Below are positions 34,605 through 44,343 of a stretch of DNA of 64,000 bases, piece after piece; the first letter of the stretch is position 1, and every line of letters starts with the position of its first letter. Origin of the DNA: Volvox africanus (lineage: Eukaryota; Chlorophyta; Chlorophyceae; Chlamydomonadales; Volvocaceae); NCBI GenBank assembly GCA_030268105.1, contig BSDZ01000016.1:441501-505500 (forward strand), read 5' to 3'. Both the position numbers and the translations under genes were made by a program. The notes beneath the pieces were generated by a model. The model made no database searches and was not told the origin of the DNA. It saw only the letters and a program-made list of their open reading frames with translations.

Positions 34605-35152
34605 GGTACATATATATCATGCCATTTACGCAAAGCAGCTAGCTCGCCAAATGAAAATGATATATATATATATATATATATATGGATACCTTATTAAATA
34701 TATCTTATAATATCCGATTAGTTGTATGTATTACATTTGTATTTGTAATTATATTTCTCAAGTACAAATTACATGGAGAGTTACGTATAATTAATTATCC
34801 CCCTCCTTATCACCTGATGAATTGTATATACACGATTGGAACCTTCACGACTTGAATCTTCACCTCCAAGAATATGCATCATAGTGCATTTTATCCTCAC
34901 ATTTAGTGATATTTGTTCCAAATGAGAGACTTAATCGCCCACACATAAGGATATTGATTAAGATGTGCATGTTAAAACATACTACGCCAGAGCTTTGCCC
35001 TTTCGCCAACTCCTTGCTTATTGACTCCAAAGGCAATCGATAGATGTGGGAGCATCATATCCATGTATGTGTTTCCATATGTATATATACATATTATATA
35101 TATATATATATACATGCTTATGTGTCTCTATCATGCATATGGTGTTGTTGCC
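34605..35152. other. AT-rich spacer
   Basis: Contains (TA)n at 34660-34683 and 35096-35111 and no gene. Confidence 0.5.
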
Positions 35153-35395
35153 TGAGGCTCTGTTTCTTTGAGTAGCCAGGCTTGAGGCTCATGAGGCCTG
35201 TGTGCCCTGTGTGTCCTTTCAGGTCAAGTTGCCCTCAGTGTAACACCCGTTCATACGCATAATGACATCCTTCTAACGTTTGATTTGGTGTTATTGGGGT
35301 GACTCGGCCTGAAAGGACAAGCAACAGGGGCCCTGACCGGGCCGAACCACAGCGCAGGGGGGAACACATGGCTTAGTCTGTTCGTATGTTCTAAT
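35153..35395. repeat. Dispersed repeat R2, rearranged copy
   Basis: The first half matches 23183-23390 directly (gaggctctgt...tttgagtagcc, caagttgccctcagtgtaac). The second half (about 35285-35395) matches the same unit in reverse complement, including gggccctgaccgggcc and catggcttagtctgtt. So the copy carries an internal inversion or two joined copies. Confidence 0.6.
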
Positions 35396-35652
35396 GTATG
35401 TTTGTGTTGTCCCTTAAGCTTGACTGCTGATTACCAGCCAGGTCTTACACGAACGCAGTTTCATCATCAACTTGTGGCATATGCATGCAGGGAGGTAGTG
35501 CTTCCCCCAATTTTGATAATGGATTCATCAACAGCGTGCAATTCCTTATGTCGTCTTAACGATGCTAAGATTTCTATGCGGAATCGTAAACTTAGTCGGC
35601 TTAGTGAGAGCTCGCAAATATGATAATGTGGCAAACTGGTACATTGGATAGG

Positions 35653-35865
35653 GTCTGGTGGCAGCGGAGTCTTGAACTCCGAACAATCAGTATTGTAATA
35701 CTTCATTGTCTGGCCAAAGCACTCCACCAGGGTGACTTTAATATTGGTTCACCTACCAAGATGTACGGTGATCTGCTTATGCACATCACGAGCTTTCTAC
35801 GTATCATGCTTATTGCATGATTAACTATTAATATTTTTGTAGGCCAAAGGTATGTAGTTTACTAT
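35653..35865 (-). mobile_element. Relic solo LTR related to chromovirus element 3
   Basis: Reverse-complement match to the 354-bp LTR of element 3 across most of its length: gcggagtcttgaactccgaa, ttaatattggttcacct, aagatgtacgg, tatcatgcttattgcatgat and gtagttta. Many substitutions and gaps. It resembles a tRNA at first sight only because of the short palindromic ggagtcttgaactcc. Confidence 0.7.
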
Positions 35866-36800
35866 GCTATAGCTGGTCAAACACACCTAAGACTTAAACT
35901 TTGCAGCCAGCATGCATGGCCTTTCCATTGTATATCTTTGTATATGATGAAGTTGATTGATAATTGCATATATTGATGTGTGTGGGATAGGGGGGTACAG
36001 CTTCACCCGTGGCCACTAACCTGGCAGTCCCTACCTTCCCCGGTATTTCAGGGCACCCTCATCTGATCTTCCATGCTGACTTCTCCGAATTCAGTGCTCT
36101 TCCCGGGTTCAGCACCCACCACCGGCATCCAGCGGAATCTGCCGAATCAATATATCGTATTTAATCAATATATTGTATTTATTAGAGCTAGCTAGCATGC
36201 ATCCATTTGATGGAATCAGCTTGAACAAGTTTGTTGTGAATTATAAATGCAGGTCTGTATGATGTACGACTGGTGGATGGTCCCACACCCAACCAGGGTC
36301 GTGTAGAGATTTTCAATGGGACTATTTGGGGAACCATTTGGTAAGCATCAACAAGCCGCAATTATGCATATATGCATGTTTGTACTTGCATTTGTGCATA
36401 ATAAACATGTATGAACTTAATGTGGTATTTCCTACTAAATGCTTTTTTGCATCATCCTTTCATCAACCTTGGCTAGTCGTTTCCTAACTGATGGCTTCCT
36501 CTATAGGGGTACCCATTATATCTTCATCATGTTGACACTATATATTTGGATTGGCTGGTTGCAGGACGGAGTTGAAGTCAAAACCTCTTTCACGTATAAG
36601 CACACATCTACTGAAAAAGCACAAGCAATCTGATTGATCCTGCCTCCTGCCGCTCCCTACGTGATCCCTGCCTCCAATATAGTGATGACAATTTCACCAA
36701 CATAGAGGCTGATATGTAAGCAACTTGGGTACGAGTACGGTATGGCCGTGCCAAGGTGGGGTGGTGGCTCTCTTCTCATTTTAATGGTGAGCAAAAGTGC
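35866..36800. other. Unassigned AT-rich sequence
   Basis: Short frames only; none has a recognisable domain. Confidence 0.4.
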
Positions 36801-36905
36801 AATTGTCGTAGTTGAGAGCCGCAAAGGCGTCTCGTGATCTGACAGGGTGCTTCTGCACCACCTTGATATTGTGCTGGTGTGTGGGCTGTACATATACGAC
36901 TATTT
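36801..36905 (+). repeat. Dispersed repeat R3
   Basis: Reads gttgagagccgcaaagg, then gggtgcttc, then ccttgatattgtgctggtgtg. Reverse complement of 23858-23945. It directly precedes the SINE-like unit, and may belong to it. Confidence 0.6.
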
Positions 36906-36916
36906 CTATCCGCCTC

Positions 36917-37332
36917 TTGAGGCCATTCCCAAAGGGCTTGCGACCACAACGTCGCCAGTTCGAATCTGGGTCGGGGCAAAACGGCGTAGGGGAAATGTAG
37001 GTTGCATGGCCCTATTCTACGGAGTTGGGTCCGAGTCGACAGCGTTCGAGAGGGTTAAATGCATACCCCGTGAAGTGCGCATCTGAGGCCCGTAACTGGG
37101 CAGATGGTGCGGGGTGGTTTGACACCCTAAATGCCAGTAGATCCGAAGGGGCTGGCACATGGATAGGGGCCGTAGAGAGCGAGGAAACTCTGCGTAACCA
37201 AACAACAGGTGATCTCTAGCGGCCTCAGATGAAGACGCTGAGGTACGCGTGCCCACTCGGTTAAAATCCCGGAGATCCCCATGATACATGCCAGCCCGCA
37301 AGGGCGGAGTAACCATAATAATAATAATAATA
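36917..37332 (+). mobile_element. SINE-like element with tRNA-type T arm and ATA tail
   Basis: At 36954-36972 the sequence can form a tRNA T arm, with CCAG/CTGG stem and TTCGAAT loop, containing AGTTCGAATCT, close to the RNA polymerase III B box GGTTCGANTCC. About 350 bp later the unit ends in a run of ataata (37313-37332), a typical 3' tail for a SINE or LINE. No open frame. The A box is not clear, and no second copy is in the window, so this is a candidate only. Confidence 0.45.
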
Positions 37333-38385
37333 CGACTACTACACTCTCCCCCCTCTGGAGGGCACGTCTTGGGCACGTTGACCCTATCAGCTAATGCTAG
37401 CCATCGCCTACCCCGGCCATGGGATGTAATAGACTCTACCCACGTCACGACATGTGTCACTCTCACTATGTGGGGGATGAAGGGTACCTAGCTTAGGTAC
37501 AAGGAGTCAAAGATAGCGGAAGGCGTGGAAGCAAGAAGGTTACAATCTTATTGCAGAATGACATGCATAGGCTATCAGAGCCAAAGTCTCATACTCTAAC
37601 CAGAAGCTAGATGCTCAAGCTTATAGAAGATAGAAGTCAATGGATGACTTGAGAGCTTGATGACTTGATTGAAGTATCTCGTCCAAGAGCAGGACGTACC
37701 ACTCTGATCCCCAGCAGGGATTGTCATATAAAAAGCCTTCATTGCATCAGGCAGTGCCTCTTATTGCGTTCAATCTATGCGCGAGCATAGATTCATACGA
37801 GTTGTGTCGCTAGTTGTGCAGCGACTTCCGTGCAGTAACTCATGTGTGGAATAGTATAATAATATGGTTTATTGATAAATATGCTTTGGCACGCAGCAGG
37901 CATATGGCGAATGACTACCTACATCCCTCGAATATGACATTATTGCCACTATGCATCATGAGATCATGCATTTCATGTGCATCGGGGTTCGATTCCCAGC
38001 AACTATTGTTATGAACGAAGCACCGCATGAAGCACCATAATGAAGCACCATATGAAGCACCATAATGCATGAAGCACCACAAGCTTGCACTTAGGATTGC
38101 AGGCGCAGTGCCGTTTGCTTGTCGCTGGACAATGGCGACGTATGCTTTGCAATACAACATCGAGATAGTGATAGGATTGAACCCTTATATCATGCGGGCC
38201 TCTGGTGTGTGAGCCATACATGTACGACTACTACAGCAATAATCCGTTGCTTGCTTTTTGATGTAGTCCATGCAGCCATACCGTGCAAACATGTCCACAC
38301 ATTGATGTGGCTTCCTGAAATCCTGCACATCAAGAATACATGAGCGGCTGCAGTGTGGTATTCTAGGTTGTGTTATGTAGCAGTA
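37333..38385. other. Unassigned sequence with a B-box match and a small tandem repeat
   Basis: GGTTCGATTCC at 37985-37995 is a perfect pol III B box, but I could not fold a full tRNA around it. A gaagcaccatat/gaagcaccataat minisatellite follows at 38017-38080. No gene seen. Confidence 0.4.
38017..38080 (+). repeat. Minisatellite, unit about 12-13 bp (gaagcaccataat)
   Basis: Five imperfect copies of gaagcacc followed by a variable AT-rich 4-9 nt. Confidence 0.8.
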
Positions 38386-38448
38386 GTATCCAGGATGACC
38401 AGTAATCTTGACATCTTCTGATCAGGTGGATATAACTGAGATACAACA
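38386..38448 (-). mobile_element. Degenerate, internally deleted TRIM LTR
   Basis: Runs from TGTAGCAGTAGTATCCAGG to GAGATACAACA. It keeps both ends of the 99-bp LTR but lacks about a third of the interior. Confidence 0.55.
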
Positions 38449-39418
38449 AGCAGCACGGACATGTATAGAACTAATACAAGCCAATTGCAATATATAGCTA
38501 ACCCGATTGAGTTACGAGGATAAATGGTGTATAATGAAGGCTTGGAAAAAAAGATGCAAGGCTTGCGGATATAATTTTATAGTCGGAGATAGACGAAGTA
38601 ATCAAGACACAGAAGTGAAGAAAGCACTTTCTGTATATGTGTATATTTGTCTTATAATTTCCCTTCTTTGCATTCCTATGAAGGGTACCTGTGTTTACAT
38701 AGCTGATCCATGCGAAAGCCGTCACATACACGCATGGACCAGCAGCTAACACCACACGCTTAGTTAGCTAGCATACCAAAGCCCAAAGCTTATTAACAAC
38801 CTTAACTTCTGGTGAGGCGTCATGGACATATTATTTTTGCAGGATGATGTGAATTGCTCCGAAATCCTGAAACCAAGGCATCTTGCAGAATGCAAGTTTG
38901 ACCGTTGGGGCGTGCATAACTGCGTTCATTTTGAGGTACAATATATATATATGTAAATTTACAGGAACGTGCTTTATATATAAGTATACCCTACCTATCT
39001 AAACATGTATAAATATATCGATCTGCCTGCTGTCTATCTATTTACTGATGATATGCTCCATGCTGTTTGCCATCCTTGTAACACATGACTTACAGGACGT
39101 GGGTGTCGTATGTGGCAAAGGTAAGCAGCTTCCTTGGCTATTTGTAAGTGACCTTGTGTGGGTTGCTTGCGACAGGGGTCTGGTGACCCCTGGGTTGCGA
39201 CCTGCCGTGATTTTATGAGTGAAGCTTGCTCATTCGTGTTTTCCATATATATGTGCTTTATTTTCCATATTCAATTTTTCAATAGTGCTGCGGCTTTATA
39301 TATTCATTTGTCCATGCATCCGCTTAAGGATATATACATGAAGTTGAACCATTCAACTTCATCATTTACGAGGGCAGAAAACCACACAGGCTAGTTTTGT
39401 ACGAAGAGCTTTTCTACC
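38449..39418. other. Unassigned sequence
   Basis: Low-complexity AT-rich DNA with short frames; no recognisable gene or repeat. Confidence 0.4.
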
Positions 39419-39423
39419 AAGAC

Positions 39424-39777
39424 TGTAGGAAACTACATTTACCTTAGAGAAATAGGCCCAGATAAAGCGGTAGGCAATCATGCAATAAGCATGATGCCTA
39501 ACCGAAAACTAACTACGAGTAAACTTCGCGATTGGCAAAGAAGATTGCCGTACATCTTGGCTAGGTGAGCCAATATTAAAGTTACCCTGCTGAAGAGCTA
39601 AGGCCTGACATCTTAGTATTACGCTACTAATTGTTCGGAGTTCAAGACTCCGCTGTCACCAATTATTCCCAATAGATGTACAATTTCGCGACGCTAACTT
39701 ACTTGCGAGCTATCTCTAAATCTACAAAAGCTACGCTTCCGCACAAATCTAGTAGCATACTGAAAGGGACTGCTACA
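39424..39777 (+). repeat. 5' LTR of element 3
   Basis: TGTAGGAAACTAC to GGGACTGCTACA, with TGTAG/CTACA ends. Contains a long internal palindrome-like stretch (catgcaataagcatg) and ggagttcaagactcc. A candidate primer-binding site TGGTAGCGAGGGTC follows at 39780. Confidence 0.93.
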
Positions 39778-39831
39778 ATTGGTAGCGAGGGTCTGAGCAA
39801 CGATCCTCCTCAGGTGAGATAAACTTGAGCA

Positions 39832-41424
39832 ATGCCACGCGACACTCCCACCACAACCACAAATCCTCCGCAGCAAAAAGCGCGGAAGGAACTCTTACGT
39901 TTTAAACGTAAAAATCTCAATAAAATTTTGCGACTAGAGCGTTTAGCCGCCATAGCCGCCAATCGACGACCACATCGGATAAACATTGAACCTACGGAAA
40001 CGGTGCCTTCGGCTCCAGTAATTCCCACCAATAATTTTAATAGTAATATTCCTATTATCCGCGGGCCCCCGGAACCAATGACGGATGATGGAGATGCCGC
40101 GTTACCTCCCAATGGTCTGCCGCAGCGCACACCAGAACAAACGCGCGCGGCCCAACACGTCGCGGAATCAATGCGCAACACAACCCATAAGCGTGTTGTT
40201 GCATTAGAAAGCGAAATCACGCAACTTAAGGAGTCCTTCGAAAATCAGATGGGTGCCCTCCGCGCGGATACGGACCGCACGCGAGCCCTATTAGAACAGA
40301 TTTTCGAACGCCTTTCGGAGCGTTCACAATCATCTGAAGCGGCCGACTCACGCAAAAAAGCGATCCTAGATATTATTTCCACAATCGCTGGGTCGAGCAT
40401 CGCAACCCTTTTGCCTAAGGATGCCCTCCAGCAAACAACGCTGCAAGCCATCCTAGAGAAACACCTAGTTCCGGTGCCAACACTCGAGGAGGTTCAGTCC
40501 CTTTGGGTGGAAGCAACCGCACACCTAGCTGGGGGTAGCGATTCTCAGACAACCGCCCCAAAATCCAGCCGGCCAAGTGAGGTAAGCCCTAATAGACGGG
40601 TTCCGCATCCCCCCAAATTCTCTGGGAAGAAGGGTAGCACCATCACTTGCACCCGGTCCTGGTTCAATGTACTCATGCAATATTTCGACCTGATGAACAT
40701 GGACCCATTTGAGCACATAGTGTACTTCTTAACGGGCAAAGCACAGGTCTGGGCAGCAGATGTCCTAGAGATGCACAAGTCGGGCAAGAAACCCCTCACA
40801 CGTGAAACCTTAAGGGCGGCATTTCTCCTGCAATATGGGGACACGCAACGCAACACTGCCATGGCAGCAAGGGATCGCTTGCACTCTCACGAATACGACA
40901 TGAAAACTGCTGAAACCGTTGCTGAGTACACACAGCGCTTCCATGATGTCCTACACGAAGCTAAGGACATGGATAAAGCCGACCAGATTAGCTGGTACAT
41001 CAAAGGCTTAGTTCCAACACTTCGGGGTCGGTGTGCAACCGACGATGAGGGCAAGGACTGGCAGGATTTAGATAAATGCATCCTATATGCAGTCGGCCAA
41101 GAGGTCCGGTGGAAGGCAGGGAAAGATAAGACTGCCACCGTTGAGCTGAAAGCGGCTACGGTAACCACCCCTAAATCCAGACATCCCTACCAAAAACGCC
41201 CTATTTCCCGATTTCAACAGGGCTGGCAGTCCGTGAGCAAGAAGCCCCGGACCGACCACACTTCTGACAAGCCACCTAGTACCCGGTGCCGCTATTGCCA
41301 TGGCTTTAAGAAGCCAGGCCAGTCTTGGCCGGACCACATAGTGGACTGTTCCAAGGCGATCAAGGCTGAGGCGGAAAAGAAGTTGGCGCTTGCTGCCCGG
41401 CTCGAATCTAAAATGCACGAATAG
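39832..41424 (+). CDS. Gag of element 3
   Basis: 530 residues from MPRDTPTTTTNPPQQ. The N-terminal third is basic and disordered, followed by a likely coiled coil (about residues 120-165, VVALESEITQLKESFE). A central capsid-type retrotransposon gag domain (about residues 260-430) includes YFLTGKAQVWAADVLEMH and VAEYTQRFHDVLHEAK. A C-terminal zinc-knuckle-like motif CRYC...H-x3-C has an unusually long (12-residue) second spacer. It packages element RNA into particles. The frame ends with a single TAG at 41422-41424 (context GAA TAG GAC), after which the same frame stays open into pol, so gag-pol may be made by readthrough. Confidence 0.88.
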   Translation: MPRDTPTTTTNPPQQKARKELLRFKRKNLNKILRLERLAAIAANRRPHRINIEPTETVPSAPVIPTNNFNSNIPIIRGPPEPMTDDGDAALPPNGLPQRTPEQTRAAQHVAESMRNTTHKRVVALESEITQLKESFENQMGALRADTDRTRALLEQIFERLSERSQSSEAADSRKKAILDIISTIAGSSIATLLPKDALQQTTLQAILEKHLVPVPTLEEVQSLWVEATAHLAGGSDSQTTAPKSSRPSEVSPNRRVPHPPKFSGKKGSTITCTRSWFNVLMQYFDLMNMDPFEHIVYFLTGKAQVWAADVLEMHKSGKKPLTRETLRAAFLLQYGDTQRNTAMAARDRLHSHEYDMKTAETVAEYTQRFHDVLHEAKDMDKADQISWYIKGLVPTLRGRCATDDEGKDWQDLDKCILYAVGQEVRWKAGKDKTATVELKAATVTTPKSRHPYQKRPISRFQQGWQSVSKKPRTDHTSDKPPSTRCRYCHGFKKPGQSWPDHIVDCSKAIKAEAEKKLALAARLESKMHE

Positions 41425-43460
41425 GACCCTGGCAAGCGTGTGGAGGAATGTGAACCAGTTAAACTGGTTGCACCAGATGGAGAGTTTGTGTTGCCCATGA
41501 CCGACAGCCCTCAGACTGCTCGGATGTTCCGGCCTGATGATTTCCGTCAGGTTGAGACCCAACTCGGCCGTCAATTTACCTTTGACGCCACATGTAACGA
41601 TTCGGGCAATAATAGTCTCTGTCCACGTTTTGCCTCTCCATCAAACCCATTTGCGACCCATAATCTTGCGGGTGAGTTTGCTTGGATTAATCCTCCTTAC
41701 AATCACATTGCTCAATGGCAAAAACACTATATCTCCTGCAAACACAAAGATCCAGAAAATACCTCTGCAGTCTTTGTAGTCCCCAAGTGGAGCTCAATAG
41801 AGCACAGTATGCGAGCAGCAGGCTTTCGCCTGATCAAAACATATGCACCAGGGAAACAATTGTTCCTGAAGAAAAGTTGCACAGGAGTACGGGAGCTTAT
41901 GCCCGGTGTCCCATGGCCTCTCCAGCTATGGTATGACCGACCGTCCACTACCGTGCACTTGAACTCCATAGTTGGTTCTACACCTTCTATGATCTTTGAT
42001 GCTCAACTGTGCCAAACGGCCTGCAAAGTCTTGGCCGATTCCAGTGCCAATTGTAAAGGTACCGCAGACGGGTTTATATCCCTAACAGCCGTTACGAAAA
42101 TGGCCCTTGCTCTCAAACCCACACTTACCAGCTCAGTTAAAGTGGCTAATGGCAACACAGAACTGATTGAGGGCTCAGTTGTTATCAATCTTCAAATTGA
42201 CAAGTTCCACGACACAGTCAAACTCCTTGTTCTAAAGCAAAATGTCCCAGGTGTTGATATTATCCTGGCTAATGACTGGTTAGGAAAACAAAAAGTCACA
42301 ATGTGCTGGGCAACTCATACCCTGACAGTGTATAAGAAGCCAAATGATGCGTATACGTTTACGCCATCCCTTTGGTCTTCCCCGGGTATCGACGCTAACC
42401 TTGATGCGATTACCCTCATGAACTATGTCACTGCAACACTTTATGCAGCGACTACTGTCGAGACGGTATCTGTGAAAGCAGCAGGCAAACGAATTGCTAA
42501 AGGAGCACGGAGTTATCTCCTACTTGTGCAAGCAGAGGAGCACACTCCAACTCCTGACCCCAGTTCCGGTGGGAATAATCTCCTAGCTAATTTGAAGTTA
42601 TCAGAATTACTGGAGGAATACAAGGATGTATTCGAGGACCTTCAAGGCCTCCCCCCCGACCGGGACATTGGTCACACGATTCCTTTAGTGGATGGTGCCA
42701 TACCACCCGCTAAACGAGCCTATAGGCTCACCCAACTGGAGCAACAAGAGGTCAAGAAGCAAGTTACCGAACTGCTCAGTAAGGGATATATCGAACCCTC
42801 TACCTCACCCTATGGGGCTCCAGTTCTCTTTGTCGAAAAGGCAAATGGGCAAGGACTACGCATGGTCTTAGACTACCGTGCGCGTAATAAACTGACCATC
42901 AAACGGTGGTATCCCATGCCCAATATTACGAACCTTTTCGACCAACTCCAAGGAGCTACCATTTTCAGCTCCCTGGACTTACAGCAGGGGTATCATCAAA
43001 TACTGATCTCTCCAAAGGATGTGGAGAAAACGGCCTTCATAGCCCCAGGCATGGGCCAGTTTCAGTTTAAGGTACTTTGCTTTGGACTTACCAATGCCCC
43101 TGCAACGTTCCAATCAGTGATGAATCGTGTCTTCACTGACTACATTGGCAAATTTGTGCTAGTGTACTTGGACGATATACTGGTCTTTAGTAAGACCCCG
43201 GCCGAGCATGAACAGCACCTCCGTTTGGTACTGTCCTTGCTCCGAAAGCACCAATACAAGGCAAAATTGTCGAAGTGTCAGTTCAACCGGTTCGAACTGC
43301 ACTTGGCCACAAAGTAAGCCAAGAAGGCTTAAAGGTGGACGACCGCAAAGTAACAGCCATTAAAGACTGGCCTGTCCCCACGGATATTAAGCGACTGCGG
43401 GCGTTCCTTGGCTTAGCCAATTATTTCAGGAGGTTTATTCAGGGTTATTCCTCCCTTGTG
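41425..43460 (+). pseudogene. Pol of element 3, first part (Dam-like domain, protease, RT)
   Basis: In frame with gag after the TAG. Residues about 26-170 (numbered from the GTG at 41440) resemble phage-type DNA N6-adenine methyltransferases (Dam, PF05869): FTFDATCNDS, then CPRF, then FAWINPPYNHIAQWQKH with NPPY at 84-87 (41689-41700), then AVFVVPKWSS. A retropepsin-like region follows, with VLADSSANCKGTADGFIS, where DSS replaces the usual D-S/T-G. The RT has YLDD at 576-579 and normal flanking motifs. The frame breaks at about 43305 (one G apparently missing near CACTTGGCC), and continues in the next frame with the RT thumb region to 43460, where element 2 interrupts it. It resumes at 50932. 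Confidence 0.85.
41515..41950 (+). other. Dam-like adenine-methyltransferase domain in pol of element 3
   Basis: The order of conserved features is that of phage Dam enzymes: an FDATC-type strand, an Asn-rich turn and CPRF, a hydrophobic strand into NPPY (motif IV, the adenine-binding catalytic loop), a Trp-containing helix (IAQWQKHY), then a strand VFVVPKW. The catalytic NPPY is intact. I have not run a profile search, so the family name rests on motif order. Ty3/gypsy elements normally have protease directly after gag, so this is an additional domain. Confidence 0.7.
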
Positions 43461-44284
43461 TGTTGTACCTCTCGTTCACGTTTGCTCATAAGTATCTGCA
43501 CGTCTGGAGACTATCGACACCGATGCGCGAGCACTTGCAAGTACAGCAAGGCAAGCGAGAGCAAACAGAGACAGCGGAAGACTTCAAGACGAAGAGAGAT
43601 ATAACTTACGGTCTTACAGATCGGAATGATGCAATGGACGAAATCGCCGTCAGCGCCGGAAGCAAGCAATCATCACGCGGCGGTGATTAGCGAAGTTCAG
43701 GCTTAGCTCGGGCTAAGTAGAATATCGTATAGTAATAGTAATGTAGAACACACAAGTGTTCTCCGGTATCGAATGTCTTGTCTAGCTTAGCCGTCCTCGC
43801 ATCTGTTATACTCGCAGCATCGCAGTGCCGTACGATTCACATTAGGAGGCCGATCCTAGATGTGACAACCCTACTGCGTATGGGCGATGTCTACTCGTAA
43901 CAACGTATAAGCCTTTCCGGCATTCGCATGATGCAAGGGTCCGGATAATGATATCCGGTTGCAGGGCATGTATCGCGACGAGGGCGGCGCTCTCAACGTG
44001 TGCTTAAATGAAGTAATATTATATCAGATAATATTACTTATCGTTTCGTAGCACGAGCATAATGTGCACTTCAATGCTTCGGGCTTTCATGCATGCTAGG
44101 CGGATTTGCCATAGTGCTATGTCGCGATGGATAATGACAACATGCCAAATGCATATATAAATGTATGCGAATACATTTATATCATGCAGATTCATTCATA
44201 TGTAATGCGTTCATCACAAAAGCACTTCGCCTCATAGGATCGCGTCGACCTACGCGTCGGCGGAAAATGAACCGTAGCACAACA
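43461..44284 (-). repeat. 3' LTR of element 2
   Basis: On the minus strand TGTTGTGCTACGG to GAGGTACAACA. Three relatives lie in the window at 50108, 56594 and 59969. Confidence 0.94.
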
Positions 44285-44343
44285 ATTATCCCCCCTCCCG
44301 TATGCAGCGTCCTCGCTGCATCATACAGCATCGACTGCAGGGG

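Noticed and set aside
35653..35730. tRNA-like segment with ggagtcttgaactcc
   Set aside because: It aligns with the reverse complement of the element 3 LTR, which contains the same short palindrome; no cloverleaf could be built.
37940..38010. tRNA gene suggested by a perfect B box GGTTCGATTCC
   Set aside because: No convincing A box, acceptor stem or anticodon arm could be paired around it.
38017..38080. CRISPR-like repeat pattern
   Set aside because: Units are only 8-13 bp with no unique spacers, and the genome is eukaryotic; it is a minisatellite.
43460..43690. 76-residue open frame repeated almost unchanged at 43460, 50107 and (minus strand) 57188
   Set aside because: It lies wholly inside the LTR of the element 2 family and runs against the element's transcription; its conservation follows from LTR copy identity, not from protein selection.
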